A stretch of 64,000 bases of DNA from Fagopyrum homotropicum (GCA_033239125.1 BSWB01000001.1:24393501-24457500); one strand, 5' to 3'. Positions 34,288 to 46,405 are shown, counted from the stretch's first letter. Notes: generated by a model not told the origin, from the letters alone. Made by a program: numbers and translations.

Positions 34288-37200
34288 ATGGGCTGTGTAC
34301 CCTCAAAGATCGGCGATACAGAGGCGGTGGCGCTTTGCCGTAGTCGTCTCGTCGTCGTTGATGAAGCCGTTCGCCGGCGATATGCTCTCTCCGTAGCCCA
34401 CATCGCTTACCTTCACTCTCTCAACTCTGTTGGAGTTTCCCTTCATCGTTTCTTTCAATCCTCCGGTGACCTCGCTTCCGTTCCCGTCGCCGGAGCTCCG
34501 TCTTCTGTACTCAATCTTCCTAACGACCGGAAAATCGAAGACGAAGAGTATCCGGGGCACCATCTCATATCCCCGGGCTCTTCGTCTGAAATGGGGTCGG
34601 GTCATCATAATCATCACCTTCCGGACTCGAGTTTGGATTCTCATATCCATTTCGAGCCGGATTCGGATACCGAGGATGACGCTACTAGTAATGTGCAGAC
34701 GAATTTCATGAAGAAGAATCCGACTTCTTCTATTTCGTACCAGCAAAAGCCGTTGGGAGGCGCCGAGAGCATTCAATTCGGGTTCGTGGATCCAAATTCA
34801 GGGTATTACCCTTACTATATGGATAATCCGAATCCGAATTTACAGTTCTATGGTGATCCATATCAGTCTGGAGGGAGTGGCTATATGGGTTATGGAACTT
34901 ATGATGGTGGAATGGGTGGGTTTTACGGTGGGTCGTCCACGTCGGACAATCCTCCTCCGCCGCCGCCTCCTCCTCCGGAAACCACCTCCAATTGGGACTT
35001 CTTGTTTCCATTTGAAATCATTGAGAGTAGTTACCCGCCTTACACTCCTAGTAGAGCAAGCAAGGCAAGTAAGGATTCTAAAGAGGTTAGAGAGGAAGAA
35101 GGAATTCCTGATTTGGAAGATGAGGATATACAGCGAGAAGTTTTGAAGGAAGTTCATCATGATCAGAAATTGGTTGACAAAAATGGTGATGTTGGTGGTG
35201 GGAAGAACAATTTAGTGGAGCCAAAGGAGGAGATTGAGCCTGTTGAGGATGAGGCAGGTTCGAAGGCGATAGTAAGTGTTCTGATGGAGCCGAATACGAT
35301 TGAATATGAGGTTCATCAAATGGATAAGGAGGTGGTTGTTGCAGAAGAAGGCCCGAGATCAGAGGAGGAGGTAAATGTGGGAGCTTTGAATGGTGGAACG
35401 GCTGGTAGCGGTTTTAAGAATGTCTTTGAGGTTGTGAGGGAGATTCAGGTTCAGTTTGAGCGAGCTTCCGATTCGGGTGGTGAGCTTGCCAAAATGCTGG
35501 AGGCTGGAAAGGTGCCTTATCACTGTAAAAGCTCGGATTACCAAGGTTAGAGAGGATGAACTGATCCAATTTTATTGTTACAGATCATTGCTGTTTTCAA
35601 ATCTGTACCTTTGGATATTGTTTCTTGGCTTAATTGGAAATTTGTAATGCATCTATTTAATTATTCATTGCCTCTAAGTTGTTCTATACCTTTGACAGTT
35701 TCATCCAAGATGTTGTGTGCCGCTCCTTCACTGCCTGCGACCTCGGATTCTGCTGCAGATGTTGATGAGGCTACGGGATTGAGCTCGGGTAACCTTTCTG
35801 CTACATTGCATAAGCTCTACCTTTGGGAGAAAAAGCTCTTTGAAGAAGTTAAGGTATGCACTTCTTGTTAATCAGCTGTTATCCATTGAACTGCATCACA
35901 ATGTTTTGGAAATTATGATTTTTGCCACAATAATTCTTATTAGCTATTATTGGAATCATGAATCAGAGGACTGATAGTTTTTGGTTTGATATCGACTCAG
36001 TTTCCACATTCACCATATTAAATAAAATTTAGTAACATAACCTCTGAATCTTTGCTTGTTCACCGTGTTGGGTTGCAGGTTGAAGAAAAGCATAGGGTTG
36101 CACATGACAAGAAGGTGAAGAAATTGCGCTGGTTAGATAAAAAGGGAGCCGAGCCCTATAAGGTTGATGCAACTCGTAGTGCTATGCGAGATCTCACTAC
36201 AAAGATTAGAATTTCAATCCAAATCATTGACAAGATCTCGAACAAAATAAGCAAGCTAAGAGATGAAGAATTGTGGCTCCAACTGAATGAATTAATTCAA
36301 GGGTATGTTGCATGTTCGTCCCTCATTTCTTTATGTTGTGTATCTGATGTGTGCATTTGAATGTGGAACTTTTTTATATGGTATGCTAGATGTTTACTTG
36401 ATTTGTGGTAGCTTCATAATATCACTTCACTATTCTACCTGTATTTGCACTCTGTGTTCTTCTAATTTGCAACTACTATTTTCACATGATTTGTTAATCT
36501 GCCACTAATGGTGATAGAATAGTTAGATTCGTCATATATCATTCTGATCTTAGTAGTAATTTCTGAAGCATTGGAAATTTGATTTATAATTCTCGGCAAT
36601 CATCCTTTGTACAGAATATTCTCATATTAATTATTTAACTCCCAAAGATATTTTACCCTTTCCATAGATGGATATGATGAACCTATTGTTGACTTGGAAG
36701 GAGTAGCTTTATGTGAATTGCCTCAGTCAAAGAGAAACTAGTTTTTCTGATCTTTTTTACTCCAAAACTGGGCTAAATTATGGTTGGAGTTCCAGCATTA
36801 ATCAGCTTGATAGTTTCACTTCTCTACTGGGTGTAATGATCTCACTGTGCTTATACTTCACTTGCCCTTACTCGTGTTTAATAGTTTCCATTAAACGTTA
36901 TCTAGGCTTGTCTTCTCGATCTGTATACTAAATTCTGAAGTATTCTTTTCATAAAAAACAACCATTGGTTTTGGTTGAAATTAGTTCAACTAATAAATTC
37001 ATCCTTTGTAGTTTCTGTCCTGCACTTCAAATAGAAGGACCAAGCAAATAAATTCTTCTTGTTGGCCAAGAAAATAAATTCATCCATCTAGTTTATGTCC
37101 TTCACCTAATCGGAAACCGCCACTTCCTTTGGCGAGTTTATTGGTCCTTCGTCTTCTCTGACCATTATTCATAGCCAAAAGTGCAAATGTACTTCTTGAA

Positions 37201-39322
37201 TTCAGCCAAATCATTAGAAACATCCTTTTAGTTTCTGTTCATCACCTAACTGAAACCCGCCACTTTCTTTGGCGAGTTTCTCGGTCCTTTGCCTTCTCTG
37301 CCCATTATCCAGTACCAAAAGTGTGTATTCTTTTCACATTTAACCAAATTTGTAGATTCGTCCTCGTAGTTCATGTCCAGCACTTGATCAGAATCCAACA
37401 CTTTCTTTGGTGTGTTTCTTGGTCCTTCGTCTTCTCTGAGCTGTAAGTATTTAACCAAATCAATAAATGCATCGTTGTAGTTTCTGTCTTGCGCTTATAA
37501 TGAATCAACACTATGGTCATTGTCTTTTCTGAACACTATTCATTGATAAAACTGTAAATTTCTTCTCGCATTTAGTCAAATAATTAATTTTGATTGTTGT
37601 CATTTCTGTCCGGCACTTGATCGTGACTTTCCTTGACATGTTTTTTGGAACTTTCGCTTCATGATCATTATTCACAGCTAAAACTGAAAGTATTCTTCTC
37701 ACATTCAACAAAATTATTGTGTTCGTCCTTGTAGTTTCTATCTAACACTTAAGCAAGCACCACTTTGTTATGCATGTTCCTTAGGCCTTTGTCTTCTTTA
37801 ACCTTTTTCACAGTTCTTGGTGCATGGCCTAATAACCTTCAAGTATTCTCACATTTACCTTTAGTGACGTGATCTCCACAGTCAATAATCATCTTTGCTT
37901 TTATTTCCTTACATGGTTGTGGTCATGTTTTATATTTTTCCATTCAACACGAGGCATTCGTCATCCCTTATTTTCCGTAAAATTACATTTTTCATTTCTA
38001 TAGCCGTGCAACCTTAAACAGTTAAATGTTCATGCATCAAGCAAAATAAGATATTGCTTTGTAGTCTTCATCAATCTTATTTGAGTGTTTGATTTCTCTT
38101 GCTGTCATTTTCCGTGTTTATACATATATCACATCTTGTTACACGGCCCATAAAATGGTCAACTAAACTTCATTCCATATGTGTGCATGCTATAGGTAAA
38201 AATGGAAGAACTTTTAGTATAGAAGTTAGTTTTGATGCTTCAAGTGTGTTCAATATAGAATTTATTTCGAAGAATACTATTAATTACCGTATTCAGTGTT
38301 TCCGAATATAACTAAGCTTGAATCCGTTAGCGGGGGGCACACCTACTGTTTCTACTGATGTCTTTTTATAAGCTCACTGTTTTTTTTTACGTACTTTCAT
38401 GCTTGTCATACAAAACATGATACTGTCTTGTCTATATCTGGAAACGTAGTTTTCGTTATAATTTTCCACTGTCAGCTACAGGCAATTATGGTTCAATTTG
38501 GTAGTATGCAGTTTTGTTGTGTGTTGACATGTGAACTTTTGGTAAGTATGCATCTGAATGCTATCCAGTGGCTTATTTAGATGAATCTGTCTCTTCTTCA
38601 GGTTTTCGAGAATGTGGAAAGCAATGCTTGAGTGCCACCACATCCAGTGGCAAGCAGTAGAAGGAGCAACAGGATTGGATGCAGTCGCCTTTTCCAAGAA
38701 CTCGACGGAGACCCATCTTGAAGCGGTCCTGCAGCTGGAGCAAGAGCTCATCAACTGGACCTCGAGATTCACCAACTGGATCGACACACAGAAGGGATGC
38801 GTAAGGGCCCTAAACGAATGGTTGCTGAAGTGCCTCATCTGTGAACCCGAAGTAACAGCAGACGGAGTAGCCCCTTTCTCCCCAGGAAGAGCAGGGGCGC
38901 CTCCTGTATTCGTAATCTGCAACCAGTGGGCCCAATCTCTTGAGAGATTATCCGAGAAGGAAGTCGTGGAATCCCTGAGGGCGTTTGCAGCCATGGTTAT
39001 GCAGTTCTGGGAGAAGGACAAGGTTGAAATGCAACAAAGGATGGTTGCTGACAAGGATGTCGAAAAGAAGGTTAAGAATCTGCAAAGAGAGGACATGAAG
39101 ATTCAGAAACAAATTCAGGCATTAGATAAGAAAATGATCGGAGAGCCGAATAGTCTGGCGTTATCCAGTGATGTCGTTTATCAGAGCGACACTAAAACCA
39201 GCCTACAATCCGGTCTACAACACATCTTTGAGGCCATGGACAGATACACAGGCGAGTCCGTAAAAGTGTACGAGGAGCTGATGTCACGCAGCGAAGAGGT
39301 TGTCCGGGAGCGTGCTGGGTAG
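34288..39322 (+). CDS. DUF630/DUF632 protein, NRG2/APSR1-like (4 exons)
   Basis: Plant-specific DUF630-DUF632 protein; relatives include Arabidopsis NRG2 (nitrate signalling) and APSR1, so a regulatory role is likely, but the exact orthologue is not resolved. Exons: 34288-35545, 35699-35853, 36079-36302 and 38602-39322 (TAG 39320-39322), 785 residues, all junctions in frame. The start is MGCVPSK: Gly2 and Cys3 fit N-myristoylation and palmitoylation, so membrane association is probable. DUF630 covers residues ~1-60 (RYALSVAHIAYLHSLNSVG). A variable, acidic middle has a nine-proline run near residue ~230. DUF632 begins near residue ~375 (FKNVFEVVREIQVQFERASD) and continues through LHKLYLWEKKLFEEVK, WKAMLECHHIQWQAV and a C-terminal coiled region. 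The third intron is long (2299 bp) and carries a repeat array. Confidence 0.95.
37000..37830. repeat. Degenerate tandem array (~110-140-bp unit) in intron 3 of the DUF630/632 gene
   Basis: About seven diverged copies of a unit with GTAGTTTCTGTCC, then CACTTGATC, then CACTTTCTTTGGYGWGTTT, TTGGTCCTTCGTCTTCTCTG, ATTATTCATAGCCAAAA and TATTCTTYTCACATTTAACC. The leading word recurs near 37006, 37088, 37225, 37363, 37474, 37597 and 37728, so spacing is about 80, then 110-140 bp. The copies are old and individually mutated. No coding capacity. Confidence 0.75.
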
Positions 39323-40129
39323 ATATCTTGGGCAGGAGTACAGCAATGGAGAAGGAGATAGCTTTTTTCTTAGTTGTTTTAGTAGTAAGTTAAATTTTGG
39401 GTTAGTAATATGTTGATAGGAGTTGAGAATAGATAGAAGAAGAAGAGGGGTTTGAGTTTTGAGTATTGTGATGTAGATGCTCAGTGATGCTTCAGAGTTG
39501 TGTAGTATATAAAAGATATGAGCAGTCTAGGTTAAGTTATAAAGTCTTATTGTACAGATCAAACCTGCTGGGCATTGAAAGATTTGAAAAGTTGGTAGTA
39601 GAACTTCATATAATTCTTCCATTCATTTATTCTTTTAATTAACACAAAATGGGATAATATGCATGCATGCCAATAATTCAATCTATTGTAGATATAGCAA
39701 AGTAGTTAAAAGAGTGTTGGAATGAAAGTGAAAGAGGGTTGGATTTGTATTGCTGAGTGGGAACGCGAACACCCAAATGGTGACCCCTGCTGCATATTTT
39801 TGGAGGCGACTATTGTCTTTTGTGGTTGATAAAATGGACATTTTACAAGAGATTAAGTCAAACACAAAATATGTCAAATGTTTTTTTCTGTCTGTTTTTA
39901 TCTTAATTTGGTTTTCAATCCTTAGCCAAGATAGCCCTACACCACTTTATAATTTAGGGGTTATTCAAGTAGAATAAAATCAGGGTTATGTGAATGATTT
40001 ATTTTAGTTTTAACGTGTGAGTTTGCACTTGAATCAATGGAGAAATTATCTCGACTTTTCATGGACAACTTTTAGGGTATGGGTTTTGTGGATGTTTTTT
40101 TAGGGAAAGGTAGGGCATTTGAAGCAATT

Positions 40130-40335
40130 GAGAAACGTAGTATCTAAATGTATTGACACCACAACTACGCACTTCGCATGCGTAGTTGATAAGGTCCTCA
40201 ATTATGCATATGGGGAGCGTAATAGTAGTTCCCAAAATTAATAAAATATTAACTACGCACGTAGTTGATATTTTTATTTTTTTATCCACTCCAACTACGA
40301 ACTTTATATACATAGTTGAGAAGCCTATCAACTAT
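40130..40335. repeat. Segment with inverted CAACTACG/CGTAGTTG words
   Basis: Words related to CAACTACG or its complement occur about seven times (ACAACTACGCAC, GCATGCGTAGTTGATAAG, TTAACTACGCACGTAGTTGA, CCAACTACGAAC, CATAGTTGAGAAG, TCAACTATACAC) in alternating orientation, giving several small hairpins. Reiterated subterminal words of this kind are typical of CACTA-type and other DNA elements, but neither terminal inverted repeats nor a target duplication were found. Confidence 0.4.
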
Positions 40336-41188
40336 ACACCAAGTACATAATTGTGGTAATTATTAGAGATTTTTATCTATCAAAAACCTTAGAGAAATAA
40401 GAAGTGATGTAATAATTGTATTGTGCATGTGAAGTCTGAGAAGTGACAAGTTTAAAGTGTGGAGGCCATAATGATGATTGAATGATGTGAACCTTAAGGG
40501 TGAATTGTCTAATCAAGACATAATAATGAGAGATTTGAAGATATACTGCTCTCATAGTACTACCAATATCACATGCTCCTCGCTACGCCTACGTATTCCA
40601 AAAATTACTTCAAATAACTCATTTTTCTCTTTATTTTTTGCACAATGCCACATTATTCTATTCAGTTTTCTAAGTCATCAGGATTTATGCTGGAAAACTA
40701 CACAAAATTACCTTGTTAATGTAATAATTTGAGTAGTTAGTTGTGTTATTTTAAATAAGATTGATCATTTTTGTACCAAATATATAGTATTACAAAACTA
40801 GTTATCTATATGGAAAAAAATGCAAGTGTGAGCTGTAAACCTATGATTAGGCATATGCATTGGCACAAACGATTATTGTAAATTTGATTGTGAATAATAA
40901 TAGGCCCCAATGCCAATATGTACAAGGCCTGCTGCTCCACTCAACACCCATGCATGCCAATTTCTCACTCCAGCAACCAATGTTTTTTTTTTAAAAAAAA
41001 AAGCAATCCTCATTTTAACAATCTTTATTATTTAAGAAAACTAGTTAACCTATTATCCTAGAGTGCACATTTTTAACAACTGATGTTAGTTACCTAGTTT
41101 CAGCACGATGATTTAAGTAATTATATATATTAAAGCAATCATAATAAATATTACACATTATAAATTGTGAGAATTTTAAGTAAAATAC

Positions 41189-41239
41189 GTTTTTCAAATG
41201 TTTTTCAAATGTTTTTCAAATGTTTTTCAAATGTTTTTC
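41189..41239. repeat. 11-bp tandem repeat (GTTTTTCAAAT) x4.7
   Basis: Four exact copies at 41189-41199, 41200-41210, 41211-41221 and 41222-41232 plus a partial copy. Non-coding. Confidence 0.95.
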
Positions 41240-41525
41240 GTTAAGATTTACAAAAATTAGGAAGATATTTTCTAGGTTCAAAACAATAGAAAAACAAGAT
41301 TTTTTTGTTTTAATTTTTGGTCCAGTAAAGAAAAAAAATACAAGATGGGCCTCACACAACTTAACATTCACATGAAGAATCTTAGACCCTATAGTAAATC
41401 TAATTTTATGGTCCCTTGAAATAAATCTCAATTTATGAACTAAGTTTTCAAAGGCATTGTGCATAAAAACTTCCTACGTAAATGTATAAACCGATCTTAG
41501 CTAGTTTGTATTTGACATGCAACAC

Positions 41526-41559
41526 AAAAACACTAGTGAACCCTTTCACTAGTGTTTTT
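41526..41559. repeat. Perfect 15-bp hairpin AAAAACACTAGTGAA
   Basis: AAAAACACTAGTGAA (41526-41540) is followed after a 4-base loop by its exact inverse (41545-41559). Further GCTAGTGTTT and AAACACTAATGAG words follow to about 41620. It may be the end of a small DNA element; no partner end was found. Confidence 0.6.
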
Positions 41560-41880
41560 GGAAGGGTTTGCAGAAAACGCTAGTGTTTAGTGTTTTTAAA
41601 CACTAATGAGTGTTTGGTTTGACTAGAATATACATGTTTTTCGGACTTAAAATTGGTCCCTGTTTTCTTTGAAGTTTGCTCTTTATCCACAAACAATTAT
41701 TGTTTTTCTTGTTTTCTCATACCTTTTCAAAAATAGATCCCCCCTCTTTTTTCTCTCTTCTCCCTTTACTTAATCATTTATATCCAAACAAACGCGGTCC
41801 CTGTGAATTTGATACCCGAATATACTTCATTTGACCCGTTATCCTTTCGGGTGAGGTTGTTATAAACTATTTGGTCGAAA

Positions 41881-43455
41881 ACTTCCGCATCAAGTATTTG
41901 GCACTGTTGTCGGGGAGGAGTTCGAGCCCAAAATGAGCAAGAACGATGAAACAATGCCATAATTACGAGTTTATATCCTCCATGAGGTCAAGCATATCCT
42001 ATAAGACATCTATATTGTTTGAGGATCGAAGTTCCGAGGTAGGTTTATGTTGAATAATAAAGAATTGAAGAACCATATGAAGATCTTTGATGTTCGACCC
42101 CATTTCATGACGACCTCTGAGAGATTCCCAATTTTGATCATCTTCCCTTTAGATTTGGATAATTGTGTCAACTGAAAAGTTGTAGATTTTTGAAATAGAT
42201 TTGAAATTAGTACTCACGGGTCTCGTTGTTCCAACCAAAGCAATGAGAAAGTCAGTTTTACTAAATTGTCAAAAAAGATGTCAAAAGCCCAAATGGCCAT
42301 AGGATGGCCATATGGTGACCGTTTGACCATGGCTGTTTTGCCGCCACTGAGATGTTGAAGTCATATTTTATCCTATTGTATCTTATGTGTATGTGTTATA
42401 CTTCTTATGTCCGTCCTAGGGTTTGATCCAAACATTATAAATAGACCTTTCTAGTTTAGATTAGAGGTGTGTCGCATATCACCTAAGGGTGAACGATTCT
42501 CCAAGGTTTCAAGGTTCCAAGTCCGCGTCACGGCACCATAGAGTTAGATTTATCACTCCCGTGAACTTTTCAACTTTGATATTTATGAAAGACTTCTCTT
42601 TTATTATGTTTGGCTGATTTTTCTTGATCAAAGGATTGGATGATCCCTATAATGATTTGATATATTATTGCATATATTTGTTATTTGAGATTGCGATATT
42701 GCTCCTTTTCAAAGTGCTTCATTCCCACCTTTTATTTACCTTCGAAAGAAGTGGTGTTTATAATTGGTTTAGATAAAACAAGTGAAGGGCCAAAAGCGAA
42801 GTTTGTTTTATTGGATTTAAAGTAGACACCACAATATGAAATAGGAAGAATTTATGCTCAATATGAACACAAATCAAACCAAATGAGGCATGAAATGAAG
42901 GCAAATGATGACTTCAAAGACGTATGTGTTTGGACTTATGAATAGTCTATCACCACTAGTTCCTAGAACAAAACTCAAGATTATGATCCTTAAAGCCTAT
43001 AAACTGATCATGCAAGGCAAAGTAAGCTCAAAATCCGTCCCATAAGGTACCTATACCATTCCTTGATCAATGGTATGAGAATGGATAATGAAAACCAGGC
43101 CTTGTTTGCTAAAGTTGGCTTGGAATCTTTCTTGAGTTGGGATGAGGAAACTTATGGTGACCTAACCTTAGAATTTCTTATTACCTTTGAAGCTACATAC
43201 CCTCCTCGAAACCAACCCTACTATTTTTTTTTGTCTTGGAAATTAAGACCACACTCTTGCCATAGATGACTTCCAAGAGATTTTGGAGATACGTTCTTTT
43301 GTAGAGTATCCTTCTAAGGTTGGTTATGGTTTTTTGAAGACTATAGGAGTAGGATCCTTTGTAGCTGGAAAGACTAAGAGATTGGCCATCTATCACCCTA
43401 CTATTTTCCTCTTCTTTAGGATCTAAAGTGTGTCCCTCTTTAGCCAAGTGGATAG
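41881..43455 (+). mobile_element. Athila-like element B, 5' part: primer-binding site, internal TATA and start of an ORF-1-like frame
   Basis: 41899-41916 (TGGCACTGTTGTCGGGGA) differs from the tRNA-Asp-type primer-binding site used by Athila/Tat elements at three positions, all transitions. No gag or pol follows. 42262-42350 carries ATGGCCAT/ACCGTTTGACCAT words, about 90 bp upstream of a TATA box (TTATAAATAG, about 42436-42445). An ATHILA ORF-1-like frame begins near 43025 and reads GLESFLSWDEETYGDLTLEF and LITFEATYP. It is cut at 43460 by the insertion at 43461-50785 and resumes at 50791 (see that entry). Stops and frameshifts are present on both sides. Confidence 0.6.
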
Positions 43456-43460
43456 TGTAG

Positions 43461-44982
43461 TGATAGGTGATGGAATCACTATCATTTAGGTTAGTTTTTA
43501 GAGTCTTTTTATTATATTTGTGTCGGTTTATGCTACTAACTCCTTGGTCCAGAAGAAGAAGACTAAAAGAAGATAAAGAAGGAGTTATAAGCACTTAGGA
43601 GTAAAGACCGTTCACGAAGCAAAGCTTCTGTTGTTTCACCGCCCCCGCGGAGCAGTGTCACCGCCCCTGCGGGTGACACCATACTCCGGAGCACAGCCTG
43701 CGCCTTCGACAACGCCAAGAACGAAGACTGTCACCGCACCTGCATCAACCCCTTGGCGCCCCTGCGGTGACTTGCCCTGAAGAAGCGAAGACCAGCGCCC
43801 CCGCGCCTCTGCCTCCGCCTCAACCTGGGAGTTGGAAGATGAAGAGTTAGTGTCACCGCCCCCGCGTTGACACTAGGACGCCCCGGCGGCTCGGCATAAA
43901 AAACGACAGGAAGTTGAAGCGTCAGACGTTTGAAGAGCATTAAAGATCCGCCCTTGCGGAATTGCCTAGCCGCCCCTGCGGCCATGAAGAAGATTAAGCG
44001 TTTTCGCCTGCACCGCCCCTGCGGATCTGAAGGCCGCCCCTATGGTTCAACGACAGAAGCTTTACTCCGGCTATTTACACCACCTTTATGGCATTAAAGG
44101 TGGCTGTTTTGGGCTGGCCATTTACTCCTATTTAGTGTTATTTGTAGTATAAATAGTCCTTGGTTGATTGCTAGAATCATCCACTTATCATCCAATTTAG
44201 AATCCACTTTTACCATTAAAAACTATCTTGCTACCTTTGTAATGAGTTGCTAACTCCCTTGCTACATTGGGTTGGTTTAAAGCTGCATTGTTACTTTGGT
44301 TGTAAGTTCTTTCTAATATAAGTTTTTATTCAGTAATACTTTGTGTTTCCTTGATCTTCATTGTCTAATTGCATGTTTTACTATCACTTGAGATTGATCA
44401 TCTTAGGTCCTAAAGTGCATGCAAAGAACTAGGATTAATAGATTTCGGGTTCGGGTCTTTAATCTAATAGTAAACTTTAGGTAATAACGGGTTGTAATTG
44501 CTTAAAGGAAAGGAACACAAATATAAAGATAAGTTTAATGGTTTTAATCTTTTCTTTATATCCCTTAGTCTTTGTTTGAAAGCTAACTTGTTAATTGTTC
44601 TTGTAGGTTTACGGAACACTAACTTGTTAAGTTGTGTTGATGCCGGTTGGCTCAACACATATATATATGATCGAGACGGGAGATTACTTGAAAACTTGTA
44701 AAAGGAACTCACCAAAGTAGTAATCGCATGGTTAGAATCAACCTAGTGTAGATTCACCCATCATTGTCTTACTTGTTGCGTTACTTGTTTTCATAAGTTT
44801 TGTGTGCATCAATTCAACCAAAACCCCCCCTTGTTACTTGTCTTTATAATCAATAACTGGATTTAATAAAAAATACTAAACTCTCTTGGGTTCGACCCTT
44901 ACTTAACCACTATACTCATTTTAGTGCTAAGTCGGGATTAATTTTGATAAGATAAAAACGACCATAGAATAAAGTCTTGTCA
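43461..44982 (+). repeat. 5' LTR of the 43461-50785 element
   Basis: 1522 bp, TGATAGGTG...CTTGTCA. The U3 part holds the CCGCCCCTGCGG word cluster (about 43638-44050); a TATA box TATAAATAG lies at 44148-44156. It matches the 3' LTR along its length; the largest differences are in the AGAAGAAGA run near 43550 and inside the GC-rich cluster. Confidence 0.93.
44148..44156 (+). promoter_or_regulatory. LTR TATA box (TATAAATAG)
   Basis: TATAAATAG about 100 bp downstream of the GC-rich word cluster, conserved in the 3' LTR (49952-49960) and in the minus-strand solo LTR (24118-24126 as CTATTTATA). It probably sets the retrotransposon transcript start and thus the U3/R border. Confidence 0.7.
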
Positions 44983-44987
44983 AATTT

Positions 44988-45005
44988 TGGCGCCGTTGCC
45001 GGGAG
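44988..45005 (+). promoter_or_regulatory. Primer-binding site, tRNA-Asp type
   Basis: TGGCGCCGTTGCCGGG plus two bases, five bases after the 5' LTR. The first 16 bases are complementary to the 3' end of plant tRNA-Asp as I recall it (ending CCCGGCAACGGCGCCA). This is the usual site of Athila/Tat elements and starts minus-strand DNA synthesis. Confidence 0.85.
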
Positions 45006-45160
45006 TTTAGTTGTTTTTATTTTATTGTTATTATTGATTATTGGTTTGAACCATTTTTATGGTTCAAACCAGTGCTACTAACTCCGGCTTTGCTTTCTTT
45101 GATCCAGAAATTGAGAGAACGCATATCCGGCAACGCATATAACAACAACTCCAACAAGAA

Positions 45161-46405
45161 ATGGCTGATCGTACTCTTTGTCAACTCACTCAGCCCACTT
45201 TGGCTCAAAACCCTCTTGCGGTTACTATATCGGGATTAGGGGAAGGAATCAACTTTGAGCTCAAACCGGGTCTCATTCACTTGCTTCCATCTTTCCATGG
45301 GCTAAGTGGTGAAGACCCCATCAAACACCTTGGGAAGTTCCATACCATGTGTATGAGCATGAAGCCGGCCTACATTACCGAAGAGCAAATCAAGATGAGG
45401 GCATTCGGCTTCACACTCAAGGATGCAGCGGATGATTGGTATTACCACCTTCTATCCGGGAGTATCGATACCTGGGAGAACCTCCACAAGGCGTTTTTGG
45501 AGAAATACTTCCCAGCCAAGAAGGCAAATAGCTTGAAGAAAGCTATAAGCAACATCGAGCAAGAGGCGGACGAAACTCTCTATGAGTACTTTGAAAGATT
45601 CGCACGCCTCCGATCCAGCTGTCCTTTCCACGGATATTCGACTCAAGATCTAGTCTTGTACTTGTACAATGGCTTGCTAGACAATGAAAGGAGGATCGTC
45701 GATGCGGCTTGTGGAGGTAACATTCTTAAATCTACCCCTAACCTTGCTTTGGAAAAGATACAGGAACTAGCTGAAGGGACCCGGAACTTTGGAAGGACTC
45801 CTTCCAAGAGAGGTGTTCATGTTGTGAATTCTGGGAAGAGTGAGATCTCCGCTGAGCTTGCGGAACTGAAGGAAATGGTGAAGAGATTAACACTTATGGG
45901 AACTCCACAACAACTGAAGGCATGTGGAGTATGTGCTGACCCATACCATCCAACGGACATGTGTCCCCAAGTCCAGGAAGATGATGCTGAGGTGAAATCA
46001 ATGGGTTATGGACAGCCACAACAGCAAAGGCCTAGGAACGATCCCTATGCGCAGAATTTCATGCCCAACTGGCGTGATCAACATAACTTTTGTTGGAGGG
46101 ATCAACAAAATCAACATCAACAGCCCCGACAAGGTAAGTATCAAACAACTGAAGATATGTTGCAGGTTTTGACTAAACATTTTGCTACTCATATCCAAAC
46201 AACAAAATCCAGCATCAAGAACCTTGAAAAAACAGGTTGGGCGATTCGCGGAAGTCATAACAAGGATCGAAGCCCGATCCTCCAGTGGATTGCCTTCCCA
46301 AACAGTCATAAACCCCAAGGAGGCCCAATCAAAAAGGTAGAGTCCTTACATCGAGCCAACGACGTAAAACAAAGGCGCTGCTCGGGAGGCAACCCGAAGG
46401 AATAA
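45161..46405 (+). CDS. Athila-type Gag protein
   Basis: 414-codon frame. The retrotransposon gag domain lies at residues ~45-170 (SFHGLSGEDPIKHLGKFHTM, DAADDWYYHLL, WENLHKAFLEKYFPAKKA, ETLYEYFERFARLRSSCP). A zinc knuckle CGVCADPYHPTDMC (C-x2-C-x4-H-x4-C) lies at residues ~254-267, then a Gln/Asn-rich part. It would form virus-like particles that package the element RNA. A possible earlier ATG at 45071 leads into a stop at ~45140, so the true N terminus may be longer and broken; I use the ATG at 45161. A run of six A at 46227-46232, where five would keep the family reading (EKQVGRFAEV), shifts the frame and scrambles the last ~55 residues. The DNA then reaches the GGGAGGCAACCC motif that normally follows pol. 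Confidence 0.85.
   Translation: MADRTLCQLTQPTLAQNPLAVTISGLGEGINFELKPGLIHLLPSFHGLSGEDPIKHLGKFHTMCMSMKPAYITEEQIKMRAFGFTLKDAADDWYYHLLSGSIDTWENLHKAFLEKYFPAKKANSLKKAISNIEQEADETLYEYFERFARLRSSCPFHGYSTQDLVLYLYNGLLDNERRIVDAACGGNILKSTPNLALEKIQELAEGTRNFGRTPSKRGVHVVNSGKSEISAELAELKEMVKRLTLMGTPQQLKACGVCADPYHPTDMCPQVQEDDAEVKSMGYGQPQQQRPRNDPYAQNFMPNWRDQHNFCWRDQQNQHQQPRQGKYQTTEDMLQVLTKHFATHIQTTKSSIKNLEKTGWAIRGSHNKDRSPILQWIAFPNSHKPQGGPIKKVESLHRANDVKQRRCSGGNPKE

Larger units (their letters stand above)
39323..41880. other. Intergenic region downstream of the DUF630/632 gene
   Basis: Mostly AT-rich without frames. The likely 3' UTR of the gene occupies the first ~300 bp (transcript-like sequence to about 39600). 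Separate entries cover the CAACTACG-word segment (40130-40335), an 11-bp tandem repeat (41189-41239) and a perfect hairpin (41526-41559). 41740-41890 probably begins the LTR edge of the element whose primer-binding site is at 41899. Confidence 0.45.

Noticed and set aside
34303..35160. Minus- and shifted-frame ORFs of 90-157 codons over the first exon of the DUF630/632 gene
   Set aside because: Shadows of the real exon, without domains or conserved motifs.
35546..35698. Reading the first exon of the DUF630/632 gene to the TAG at 35548-35550 as a complete 420-residue protein
   Set aside because: The DUF632 domain continues in phase after GT (35546) to AG (35698), matching the family; the early stop is in an intron.
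43731..43985. Minus-strand Pro/Arg-rich frames in the LTRs (43731-43985, 49538-49801) and in 46449-47127
   Set aside because: They follow the GC-rich word arrays and recur wherever the LTR does; stop-poor composition explains them.
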